A stretch of 5,105 bases of DNA from Chloroflexia bacterium (lineage in GTDB: Bacteria; Chloroflexota; Chloroflexia; QHBQ01; JADMIH01). Below, piece by piece: positions 1-5,105 of the stretch; positions within the stretch are counted from its first letter, which is position 1, and each line of letters starts with the position of its first letter. Under the pieces are notes generated by a model. That model was given only the letters and a program-made list of their open reading frames with translations, did no database searches and had not been told where the DNA came from. The position numbers and the translations under genes are program-made. The stretch is taken from contig JAICKM010000530.1 of assembly GCA_025927935.1 (NCBI GenBank), forward strand, positions 1 through 5,105, given 5' to 3'.

Positions 1-1
1 G

Positions 2-151
2 AGCAAGGGCCAGGCGCGCCGGGTGATCGAGCAGGGCGGCGTCGAGATCGACGAGCAGCGCGTCACCGACGTGAACGCGACCGTGCTGCCGCGCGACGGC
101 ATGCTGATCAAGTTTGGCCGGCGCAGCTTTGTCCGCCTGCACGTCGGCTAA
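2..151 (+). CDS. tyrS: Tyrosyl-tRNA synthetase, C-terminal S4 domain (5' truncated by window edge)
   Basis: Only the last 49 codons and the TAA stop (149-151) are visible; the catalytic Rossmann domain lies upstream of the window. The visible residues form an S4 RNA-binding fold: a helix reading SKGQARRVIEQGGV, then EIDEQRVTD, then DGMLIKFGRRSFVRL near the end. In the family, SK.(E/Q)ARR.I.QGGV.(I/V)..(E/Q).VTD followed by G(K/R)R.FVRL is typical of the S4 tail of the type II (TyrZ-like) bacterial TyrRS. This enzyme charges tRNA-Tyr with tyrosine in the cytoplasm, and the S4 tail contacts the tRNA anticodon arm and long variable arm. S4 domains also occur in RsuA, RluB, YlmH and Hsp15, but the FVRL ending and the position of the domain at the very C-terminus favour TyrRS. 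A long hairpin starts 10 bases after the stop, which suggests the transcription unit ends here. Confidence 0.85.
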   Translation, partial: SKGQARRVIEQGGVEIDEQRVTDVNATVLPRDGMLIKFGRRSFVRLHVG

Positions 152-160
152 TCCGGCTAC

Positions 161-199
161 CAGGCGCCGGGCGTGACCGTAGATCACGTCCTGCGCCTG
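161..199 (+). terminator. Long imperfect stem-loop just downstream of tyrS
   Basis: CAGGCGC (161-167) pairs perfectly with GCGCCTG (193-199), and CGTGA (172-176) pairs with TCACG (184-188). Between these stems CGGG faces TCCT, giving two G-C pairs, one G-U and one mismatch. The loop is the 7 bases 177-183. This is a stem of about 16 positions with a single mismatch, placed 10 bases after the tyrS stop. No T tract follows (the next bases are TGCCGAGCC), so it is not a textbook intrinsic terminator. It could be a weak or Rho-assisted terminator, or a 3'-end stabilising hairpin. The structure itself is read directly; the terminator role is inferred from position. Confidence 0.5.
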
Positions 200-272
200 T
201 GCCGAGCCATCCTGCGCTGCGAGCGGCGCGAACCGGGCCAGGTGGGTAGGCTGCATGCGGGCCGATAGTCCC

Positions 273-301
273 TGGCAAGTTACGACGGTCCGCGCGATAA
301 T
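273..301 (+). promoter_or_regulatory. Weak candidate promoter for the glycosyltransferase gene
   Basis: GATAAT at 296-301 matches the sigma-70 -10 consensus at five of six positions. The hexamer 17 bases upstream, TGGCAA (273-278), matches the -35 consensus at only three of six. Transcription would start near 308, giving a leader of about 127 bases before the chosen ATG at 435. The rest of the 283-base gap (152-434) shows the hairpin at 161-199 and nothing else I can support. Chance matches are common, so this is only a suggestion. Confidence 0.2.
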
Positions 302-434
302 GTACGGTAAGTTCGGGCGCAGCGGCGACCATGCCGGCCTGACGATCTACCTGTCGCCCGCGCCCGGACCCTGCTCTACGCCTGCCGCCGTCACGCTCGC
401 TCGCCCGGTGGTTACGCAGATCGAGTACACTTGT

Positions 435-2075
435 ATGTCTACTTCCCTCGATACGCCCGAGATCCGGCCCGCCGTGATCACACGCGCGAAACCGGCCATT
501 CTCGACGCGGCCTGGTGGCCTTACCTGGTAGCGACGGTGGCGGCCGTGCTGCTGCGCTGGCCGACGCTGTCCAACCGTATGCTCACAACGGATGAACCCG
601 CCTATCTGCTCCAGGCCGCCCGGCTCCACTCGCTTGAAACATTCATCTACGGCTACCTCTACCGCACCGAAACCAAGAGTCAGATTGGACTGATCCCTTA
701 CCTGGTCGCGCAACTCATCGACCCCAGTAATGCGATCCTGATCGTGCGCATCTTTGTCCTGCTGGCGCTGGTGGTGAGTTGCTGGCTGCTCATCGCCTTC
801 GCTCAGCGCTTCCTCGGCGGGCCGCTGACCGGCCTGGTGGCGGCGTTGCTGTCCGCCTTCTACGTGGCGACCGGCTCCGGCTACTTCACGGCGCCGACCA
901 TCCTGGGCGAGTTCTGGTTGGGGGCCAAGCTGGAGTATTTTCAGTTGCCATTTATCCTGGCCTGTCTCTACGGGGTGGCCTGGGGCAGCGGGGTGGCGGG
1001 CGTACGGCCCCGCCACGCCGATTGGGGGCTGTTCGGTGCGGGGCTGGCCTGGGCCATCGCCGTGCTGATTAAGCCAGGGGCCATCTTCGTCGGCCCGGTC
1101 TGCCTACTGAGCCTGTTGATTCTCTGGCCGGGGGCGGCGCCGCCGCGCAAGCCCCTGCGCGAGCAGGTGCAGGCGGGTGGGGCGTTTCTGGTCGGGGCCG
1201 CGCTGCCTGTCGCGCTGGTCTATGTGCCTTACTTTCTACGGCCTTCCACGCTTGACGAGTTACGCTTCAACTTGCTCGACCTCAACTCCAGCTACGCCGT
1301 CGGCCCGCCGATCATCGTGCGGGTGCCCGCGTTGTTGCTCGGCATGCCCACCCTGTTGTTGCTGCTGTTCCTGATCGCGCCGGTGCTGGTGGGCCGCCGC
1401 TTGCGCGGGCAGCCGCCCACCCCCGCCCAGCGTGTGCTGCCGATGGTGCTGCTGACGGTGCCCACGCTGTTCATTGGCTACTTGCCCGGCCAGGCCCTGT
1501 TGCATTATCTGATCCCTATTGTGCCGCTGATGGCCCTGGCGGTGTGTGGCTACCTGGCCCTGGTCTTCCGCGACCTGGCCCAGCGGGGCCGGCCCCGCCT
1601 GGCGCGCGCCCTGCCGTTCGCCCTGGCGCTGGTCTACTTGCTGATCCAGGCGCCCGCGTTGCTGGCCTATCCGGGCGTCTCCGCGCGGGATTATTACCTG
1701 GACGAGGACCGCACGCACTTCGACCTGGACGGCATCGTCGCCTACATCAAGACGCACACCGGCCCCTCGGATCCCGTCTGGGTCTACTATGATGCGCCCG
1801 AAATCAACATGCTCAGCGGGCGCCCACCCGCCACCGCCGATCCTCAGGCCGACTGGCTGACCTTCCTCTGGGCCGACCCCTGGTTCGACCGCACGCTGGC
1901 CGCGCTGCGCGCCGAGCCGCCCAAGTTGATTATCGGGGTCAATCATCCCCATCTCTACTTCGCCCGCGCCGTGCCGATCACCCAGGTGCCGAAGGTGAGC
2001 ACATTGCTGGAGAGCGATTATCGCTGCGACGCCACGCTTCTCCGTGGCGCCGTCATCTGCACTCGGCTGCGTTAG
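435..2075 (+). CDS. Polytopic GT-C family glycosyltransferase (PMT/ArnT-like, glycosyltransferase family 39-like)
   Basis: A 546-residue integral membrane protein with about eleven hydrophobic segments, roughly at residues 27-42, 99-122, 128-146, 166-184, 196-213, 214-232, 247-268, 296-319, 333-350, 354-378 and 391-412. A soluble, probably extracytoplasmic C-terminal part (413-546) follows. The key motif is TTDEPAYLLQA at 51-61, in the first loop. In GT-C enzymes such as PMT and ArnT an Asp/Glu pair here (DE, residues 53-54) is the catalytic or metal-binding site. LLHYLIPIVPL (355-365) and VWVYYDAPEINMLSGRPP (448-465) resemble conserved late motifs of bacterial family members. Such enzymes transfer a sugar from a polyprenyl-phosphate donor to an envelope lipid, glycan or protein; the donor and acceptor cannot be read here. 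The frame is open upstream to ATGs at 300 and 255, and 255 has a GGTAGG-like ribosome site. However, the 60 extra residues have no family-like features, so 435 is preferred despite its weak ribosome site (GATCGAG, 9 bases upstream). The fold is fairly sure, the substrate unknown. Confidence 0.8.
   Translation: MSTSLDTPEIRPAVITRAKPAILDAAWWPYLVATVAAVLLRWPTLSNRMLTTDEPAYLLQAARLHSLETFIYGYLYRTETKSQIGLIPYLVAQLIDPSNAILIVRIFVLLALVVSCWLLIAFAQRFLGGPLTGLVAALLSAFYVATGSGYFTAPTILGEFWLGAKLEYFQLPFILACLYGVAWGSGVAGVRPRHADWGLFGAGLAWAIAVLIKPGAIFVGPVCLLSLLILWPGAAPPRKPLREQVQAGGAFLVGAALPVALVYVPYFLRPSTLDELRFNLLDLNSSYAVGPPIIVRVPALLLGMPTLLLLLFLIAPVLVGRRLRGQPPTPAQRVLPMVLLTVPTLFIGYLPGQALLHYLIPIVPLMALAVCGYLALVFRDLAQRGRPRLARALPFALALVYLLIQAPALLAYPGVSARDYYLDEDRTHFDLDGIVAYIKTHTGPSDPVWVYYDAPEINMLSGRPPATADPQADWLTFLWADPWFDRTLAALRAEPPKLIIGVNHPHLYFARAVPITQVPKVSTLLESDYRCDATLLRGAVICTRLR
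2030..2049 (+). other. Perfect 7-bp stem-loop inside the 3' end of the glycosyltransferase gene
   Basis: CGCCACG (2030-2036) pairs perfectly with CGTGGCG (2043-2049) around a 6-base loop, CTTCTC. It ends 24 bases before the TAG stop and is the first of three successive stem-loops at the end of this transcript. It may be mere coding chance in GC-rich DNA, or part of a 3'-end RNA structure. Confidence 0.35.
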
Positions 2076-2097
2076 GGCCGCGCCCGCCGCCGGCCCT
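2074..2097 (+). terminator. GC-rich hairpin overlapping the glycosyltransferase stop codon
   Basis: AGGGCCG (2074-2080) pairs perfectly with CGGCCCT (2091-2097), with a 10-base loop. The left arm begins inside the TAG stop (2073-2075). A pyrimidine-rich run (CCCTCTACTCTCCTCCC) follows rather than a pure T tract. It is probably an auxiliary element to the stronger terminator 30 bases downstream; it could also be chance pairing in GC-rich sequence. Confidence 0.4.
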
Positions 2098-2126
2098 CCC
2101 TCTACTCTCCTCCCGCTGCTTGTTCC

Positions 2127-2162
2127 ACGCGCCTGGCGCTCCCGCCGCGGCGCGTCTTTTTT
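2127..2162 (+). terminator. Intrinsic (Rho-independent) terminator of the glycosyltransferase gene
   Basis: ACGCGCC (2127-2133) pairs perfectly with GGCGCGT (2149-2155). Inside, GGCG (2135-2138) pairs with CGCC (2143-2146) around the 4-base loop CTCC, with a small asymmetric bulge between the two stems. The tract TCTTTTTT (2155-2162) follows at once. A GC-rich stem plus a T tract about 50 bases after the stop is the classical plus-strand layout. It insulates the protease gene downstream from read-through. Confidence 0.85.
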
Positions 2163-2181
2163 GGCACAGACATTGCTCCTA

Positions 2182-2211
2182 TTCTCAGCAAAGATGTTCC
2201 CGCACTACAAC
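2182..2211 (+). promoter_or_regulatory. Candidate promoter in the htrA leader region (weak)
   Basis: The 166 bases between the terminator and the protease start (2163-2328) are less GC-rich than the flanking genes and must hold the htrA promoter if the upstream terminator is efficient. The best pair I see is TTCTCA (2182-2187) and TACAAC (2206-2211), each matching the sigma-70 consensus at four of six positions with an 18-base spacer. This would give a leader of about 110 bases. A CTGACT at 2229-2234 is a second possible -35 box but lacks a good partner. No CIRCE-type heat-shock operator is visible. Confidence 0.2.
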
Positions 2212-2314
2212 GGCGCCTCTTTATGACTCTGACTTCGCTGTAGGTTGTGCTACTCCGTGGGGCGCGGCGCGGACTTGCAGCGGCACCAGCGGCCACACGG
2301 CTGTTATATTTCCT

Positions 2315-2320
2315 GGAGGT
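2315..2320 (+). promoter_or_regulatory. Shine-Dalgarno sequence that fixes the htrA start
   Basis: GGAGGT lies 8 bases before ATG 2329 and 5 bases before an adjoining in-frame GTG at 2326. It excludes the longer reading from ATG 2245, which has no such site. Whether GTG or ATG is used changes the protein by one residue only. Confidence 0.85.
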
Positions 2321-2328
2321 ATTCTGTG

Positions 2329-3660
2329 ATGGGCACGTTTCTTCGCTTCCGCGTCGCTGGGCGGCGCCGGCAGCATTCGGTAATTGTTACTTTACTCCTG
2401 GCCGGTAGCCTGCTGCTGAGCGCGTGCGATCTAGGCGGCAGCGCGCCGCCCACCACCGGTACGCAGCAGCCCCCCGCCGCGCAACAACCGGCCACCACGG
2501 CTCCAAGCAGCGGGCAGACGGACACCGGGCAGAGCGGCTCCAATGGTGGGGCGGGCGGTAGTCTCGGCGGCAGCAACACGCCTACCACGGCGGCCCAGAA
2601 CGGCGGGGCGGTGACGCAGCCGGGGCCTTCGACGGCCATCTTCGATAAGATGGCCGGTGGTATCCCCGTGAACACCACCGACCCCTCCGGCCAGCCCGTG
2701 GTGCAGATGGTGCAGAAGGTCGGCCCCGCGGTGGTGACGGTGGTCAACAGCCTTGATCCGGCTGCATCCGGTGGCTATGGCGGTGAGGCCCGCGGCAGCG
2801 GCGCCATCATCGACCCGGCGGGCTATATCATCACTAATAATCACGTCGTCGAAGGGCAGCAATCGCTCGTCGTCATTTTTGCCGACGGCAAGAAGCAGCA
2901 GGTGCAACTGGTGGGCACCGCGCCCGAAAGCGACCTGGCGGTGCTGAAAGCCAGCGGCCAGATGCCCGCCGTCATTTCACTGGGCGACTCGGATAAGCTG
3001 CTGCCGGGCGAAACGGTCGTCGCCATCGGGTCGGCTCTCGGCGAGTTCGTGAACAGCGTGACCGTCGGCGTCGTCAGTGGCCTCCATCGCCAACTGGATG
3101 AGGGCAACGGCGTGACTATCTCCGATCTGATCCAGACGGACGCGGCGATCAACCATGGTAACTCGGGTGGCCCGCTGCTGAATCTTGACGGGGAACTGAT
3201 CGGGATCAATACCCTGGGTGTCACCAGTGCCGGTCAAGGCGATGTGGCGCAGGGGCTGGGTTTCGCGATCCCCTCCAATACTGTCAAGAATATCGCCCAG
3301 CGGATTATGAAGGGCGGTGGATCAAGTGGGCAGCAAGCCTCCAACCGTCCGTATCTCGGTGTGCGGGTGCAACTCGTCACTCCGCGCTTGTCGTCCTACT
3401 ACAATCTGGTGGACCCCAACGGGCAGTTGCTCAACACAGGGGAACTGGTCACGGAGGTGTTGCAGGGCACGCCCGCGGAGAAGGCCGGCTTGCAGGCCGG
3501 TGATGTGATCGTCGGCGTGGACAACCAGCAGATCGACAGCCAGACTACGCTGGGCGATGTGCTGGCGAATCACAATGCCGGTGACAAGGTGACGATGACC
3601 ATCATCCGCGCCGGCAAGCAGGGCACGGTCCAGGTCACGCTGGGCCAGGCACCAGGATGA
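2329..3660 (+). CDS. htrA: HtrA/DegP-type trypsin-like serine protease, lipoprotein with one PDZ domain
   Basis: A 443-residue envelope protease that degrades or handles misfolded and damaged exported proteins. The N-terminus has five arginines (residues 6-14), a hydrophobic stretch (18-31) and the lipobox LSAC (30-33), so Cys33 should be lipidated and tether the protein to the outer face of the membrane. Asp34 follows. Residues 35-100 are a low-complexity T/Q/P/G/S/N-rich spacer. The S1C protease domain spans about 122-330 with a complete triad: His172 in TNNHVV, Asp202 in SDLAVL and Ser279 in GNSGGP. GLGFAIPS (309-316) is the usual motif closing the protease fold. A single PDZ domain covers about 341-440, with the ligand-binding loop YLGV (342-345) and the TPAEKAGLQAGDVI core (381-394). 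The length fits one-PDZ HtrA proteins (DegS/HtrA/YkdA-like). The start is set by GGAGGT at 2315-2320. It appears monocistronic, between terminators at 2127-2162 and 3675-3713. Family assignment is firm; the physiological substrates are unknown. Confidence 0.95.
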   Translation: MGTFLRFRVAGRRRQHSVIVTLLLAGSLLLSACDLGGSAPPTTGTQQPPAAQQPATTAPSSGQTDTGQSGSNGGAGGSLGGSNTPTTAAQNGGAVTQPGPSTAIFDKMAGGIPVNTTDPSGQPVVQMVQKVGPAVVTVVNSLDPAASGGYGGEARGSGAIIDPAGYIITNNHVVEGQQSLVVIFADGKKQQVQLVGTAPESDLAVLKASGQMPAVISLGDSDKLLPGETVVAIGSALGEFVNSVTVGVVSGLHRQLDEGNGVTISDLIQTDAAINHGNSGGPLLNLDGELIGINTLGVTSAGQGDVAQGLGFAIPSNTVKNIAQRIMKGGGSSGQQASNRPYLGVRVQLVTPRLSSYYNLVDPNGQLLNTGELVTEVLQGTPAEKAGLQAGDVIVGVDNQQIDSQTTLGDVLANHNAGDKVTMTIIRAGKQGTVQVTLGQAPG

Positions 3661-3674
3661 TCGGCACGTAGCGA

Positions 3675-3713
3675 AAAAGAACCCGCCCGGCGCACCGCCG
3701 GGCGGGTTCTTTT
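3675..3713. terminator. Bidirectional intrinsic terminator between convergent genes
   Basis: A perfect 17-bp inverted repeat: the left arm 3675-3691 begins AAAAGAACCCG and the right arm 3697-3713 ends CGGGTTCTTTT. The loop is 5 bases, or 3 if G3692 pairs with C3696. The T run on the plus strand and the A run on the left arm (a T run on the minus strand) let it act in both directions. It starts 15 bases after the htrA stop and ends 17 bases before the stop of the minus-strand gene, so it should serve both. Confidence 0.93.
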
Positions 3714-3729
3714 CTTATCGGGTGCCGGG

Positions 3730-5105
3730 CTATTCCGCCACTTCCGCGGCCACGCGGGGGCGGAACTCGGGCACCGCTTCCAGCACCTGCGCGCAGACCT
3801 CGTAGCGGCCAAAGCTCGGCATCAGGTAGGCGCCGGCCACTTTCTTGTAAGCATAGTTCAACAGTTCCTGGGCCATGGCGATGCCCTCCTGGCGGCCGTT
3901 TGCGCCCGCTTCGTGCATGCGGGCGCGCGCCCAATCGGGGATGGTGATGCCCGGCACCTCGTTGTGCAGAAACTCGGCATGGCGCCCGCTTTGCAGCGGT
4001 AGAATGCCCATCAAGATCGGCAGCTTGAAGTCACCGACGAGGTCGAGCGTCTTATCCAGCCATTCGAGGTCGAAGAACGGCTGGGTCATCACGAAGTCGG
4101 CGCCCGCTTCCATCTTCTGGTAGAGCCGGTCGATCTCCAGATCCAGGTCCCGGGCATTGGGATTGAACGCCGCACCGATCAGGAAGCTGGTGGGGCCGCC
4201 GATGGTGTTGCCCGCCACATCATAGCCCGCGTTCATCTTGCGCAGCAGCTTGATCAGGCCCACGCTGTCGATGTCGAACACGCCCGACGAGGCGATCTTC
4301 TCGACCGGGTTGGGCGGGTCGCCAGTGAGAGCCAGGATAATGCGCTGGCCCATGGCGTGGGCGCCCAGCAATTCGGCCTGCAAGCCGAGCAGCGAGCGGT
4401 CCCGCGTGCAGAAGTGGATGATCACCTCCGCGCCGACCTGCTGGCGCACCATGTTGCTGACGGCCATGACGCTCATCGAGGCCCGCCCGCGGGCGCTGTC
4501 GGTGATATCCACGGCGCTGACCCCGCGCTCGTAGAGCATTTGCGCCCCGGCCAGCAGCTTGGCCGGGTTGATGCCCCGTGGCGGCTCGAGTTCGACGGTC
4601 GTGACGAACTCGCGGCCCAGTTTCCAGGCGAACGTGCCGGGCTGCGCTGACTCGCGGACGCTGTGCAGTTCGGCCTCGTCGGCGACCGCACTCACGCCGT
4701 TCGACTCACTGTTCGCCGAACTGTACGGTGTCACCAGCATCGGATCGTGGTGCACACTGGCGACGGCGGCAGCCAGGGCGTGGGCGCTGGTGGCCGTGCT
4801 CTCGGCCGCTTCGCTTTGCAGGCGGCGGGCTAGTTCGCGGATATGCTCCGGCGTGGTGCCGCAGCAGCCGCCCAGGATGCGCGCGCCAAGCTGGGCCATT
4901 TGCTGCGCCTGCTCGGCCATGTAGGCCGGGCCGGAGACATAGACGATGCGCCCGGCCACCACTTCGGGCCACCCCGCATTGGGCTGCGCGCTCAGCGGCG
5001 CGCGGGCCACGGCGGCCATGTCGGCCAGCACGCGGGCCATGCGCACGGGCCCGGTCGAGCAATTCGCACCTACGACGTCGGCCCCGGCGTCTTCCAGGGC
5101 GCGCA
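3730..5105 (-). CDS. metF: Bifunctional homocysteine S-methyltransferase / 5,10-methylenetetrahydrofolate reductase (5' truncated by window edge)
   Basis: Read from the right edge leftward to TAG at 3730-3732; 457 residues are visible and the frame stays open to position 5105. The apparent GTG start at 5044-5046 is internal, because homologous sequence (GADVVGANCSTGP) continues upstream of it. Visible residues 1-95 are the end of a homocysteine methyltransferase domain: zinc ligand Cys15 in GANC, PNAGWP (41-46), and Cys80-Cys81 in GGCCGTTPEH. A Ser/Ala-rich linker follows (about 96-155). Residues 156-457 are a MetF domain with VELEPPRG (170-177; the first Glu aligns with the catalytic acid of MetF), TGDPP (260-264), TQPFFD (340-345) and GILPLQS (366-372). 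MetF reduces methylene-THF to methyl-THF; the other domain methylates homocysteine to methionine. The order matches Bacillus YitJ. About 190 N-terminal residues should lie outside the window. Start, promoter and any SAM-responsive leader are not visible. Confidence 0.93.
   Translation of the reverse strand, partial: RALEDAGADVVGANCSTGPVRMARVLADMAAVARAPLSAQPNAGWPEVVAGRIVYVSGPAYMAEQAQQMAQLGARILGGCCGTTPEHIRELARRLQSEAAESTATSAHALAAAVASVHHDPMLVTPYSSANSESNGVSAVADEAELHSVRESAQPGTFAWKLGREFVTTVELEPPRGINPAKLLAGAQMLYERGVSAVDITDSARGRASMSVMAVSNMVRQQVGAEVIIHFCTRDRSLLGLQAELLGAHAMGQRIILALTGDPPNPVEKIASSGVFDIDSVGLIKLLRKMNAGYDVAGNTIGGPTSFLIGAAFNPNARDLDLEIDRLYQKMEAGADFVMTQPFFDLEWLDKTLDLVGDFKLPILMGILPLQSGRHAEFLHNEVPGITIPDWARARMHEAGANGRQEGIAMAQELLNYAYKKVAGAYLMPSFGRYEVCAQVLEAVPEFRPRVAAEVAE

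Noticed and set aside
237..276. Inverted repeat GCCAGG/CCTGGC in the tyrS-glycosyltransferase gap.
   Set aside because: Only 6 bp with a 28-base loop and no extension on either side, so chance pairing is likely in GC-rich DNA.
108..1016. A 302-codon open frame on the minus strand, antisense to the tyrS tail and the glycosyltransferase.
   Set aside because: It has an Arg/Gly/Gln-rich composition typical of reading high-GC coding DNA backwards, no recognisable motif or membrane segment, and it crosses a real gene boundary. The plus-strand protein has clear family motifs.
1260..1952. A 230-codon minus-strand frame with glutamine-rich runs.
   Set aside because: The Gln runs are the reverse reading of Leu-rich (CTG/TTG) codons in membrane segments of the glycosyltransferase. 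No start context or family motif supports it.
2304..2309. TTATAT as a -10 box for htrA.
   Set aside because: Transcription would start within or after the Shine-Dalgarno sequence, and the nearest -35-like hexamer (TTGCAG) is 23 bases away, too far.
2245..2328. A 28-residue N-terminal extension of HtrA from ATG 2245.
   Set aside because: It lacks a ribosome site and would bury the signal peptide and lipobox away from the N-terminus. GGAGGT at 2315-2320 points to the 2326/2329 start.
2359..2380. Arginine cluster GRRRQH in the HtrA signal peptide as a possible Tat signal.
   Set aside because: The residues after the arginines do not fit the twin-arginine consensus, and the lipobox with a basic n-region is explained by ordinary Sec/Lsp export.
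2431..2907. A 158-codon minus-strand frame opposite the htrA linker and protease start.
   Set aside because: It is rich in Arg, Ala and Gly and is the shadow of the linker codons. It overlaps a gene with a complete catalytic triad.
4559..4924. Plus-strand open frame of 121 codons opposite the methyltransferase/MetF gene.
   Set aside because: It is antisense to a domain with conserved zinc-binding and MetF motifs, and it shows no family resemblance of its own.
1..5105. Mobile elements, CRISPR arrays, tRNA genes or a novel defence or biosynthetic cluster.
   Set aside because: No transposase, terminal repeats, regularly spaced repeats or tRNA-like cloverleaf were seen. All coding space is explained by four housekeeping-type or envelope genes.

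Overview
The window is high-GC bacterial chromosome with ordinary gene spacing. It holds two complete genes and two genes cut by the window edges. The mix suggests a Chloroflexota-like organism (Roseiflexus/Chloroflexus/Kouleothrix type): a type II (TyrZ-like) TyrRS tail, a GT-C membrane glycosyltransferase with a DEPAYL motif, a lipoprotein HtrA with a long low-complexity linker, and a fused homocysteine methyltransferase/MetF. This placement is inference from family resemblance; no marker gene in the window fixes it.

Layout. Positions 2-151 (+) encode the last 49 residues of tyrosyl-tRNA synthetase (S4 RNA-binding domain). A long imperfect hairpin at 161-199 follows. Positions 435-2075 (+) encode a polytopic GT-C (PMT/ArnT-like) glycosyltransferase. 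Its 3' end carries two GC-rich hairpins (2030-2049 and 2074-2097) and then a canonical intrinsic terminator with a T tract (2127-2162). A relatively AT-richer leader (2163-2328) with a strong Shine-Dalgarno sequence precedes a membrane-anchored HtrA/DegP-type serine protease (2329-3660, +). A near-perfect bidirectional terminator (3675-3713) separates it from a convergent gene on the minus strand (3730 to beyond 5105). That gene encodes a bifunctional homocysteine S-methyltransferase/5,10-methylenetetrahydrofolate reductase missing its N-terminus.

The genes serve unrelated jobs: translation, envelope glycosylation, envelope protein quality control, and methionine/C1 metabolism. Terminators or terminator-like hairpins lie at each visible boundary, so each gene is probably its own transcription unit. 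I found no mobile element, CRISPR array, tRNA, rRNA or phage gene, and no convincing new multi-gene system. The most noteworthy points are the RNA-structure signals between genes, the fused enzyme with its long interdomain linker, and the lipoprotein form of HtrA.
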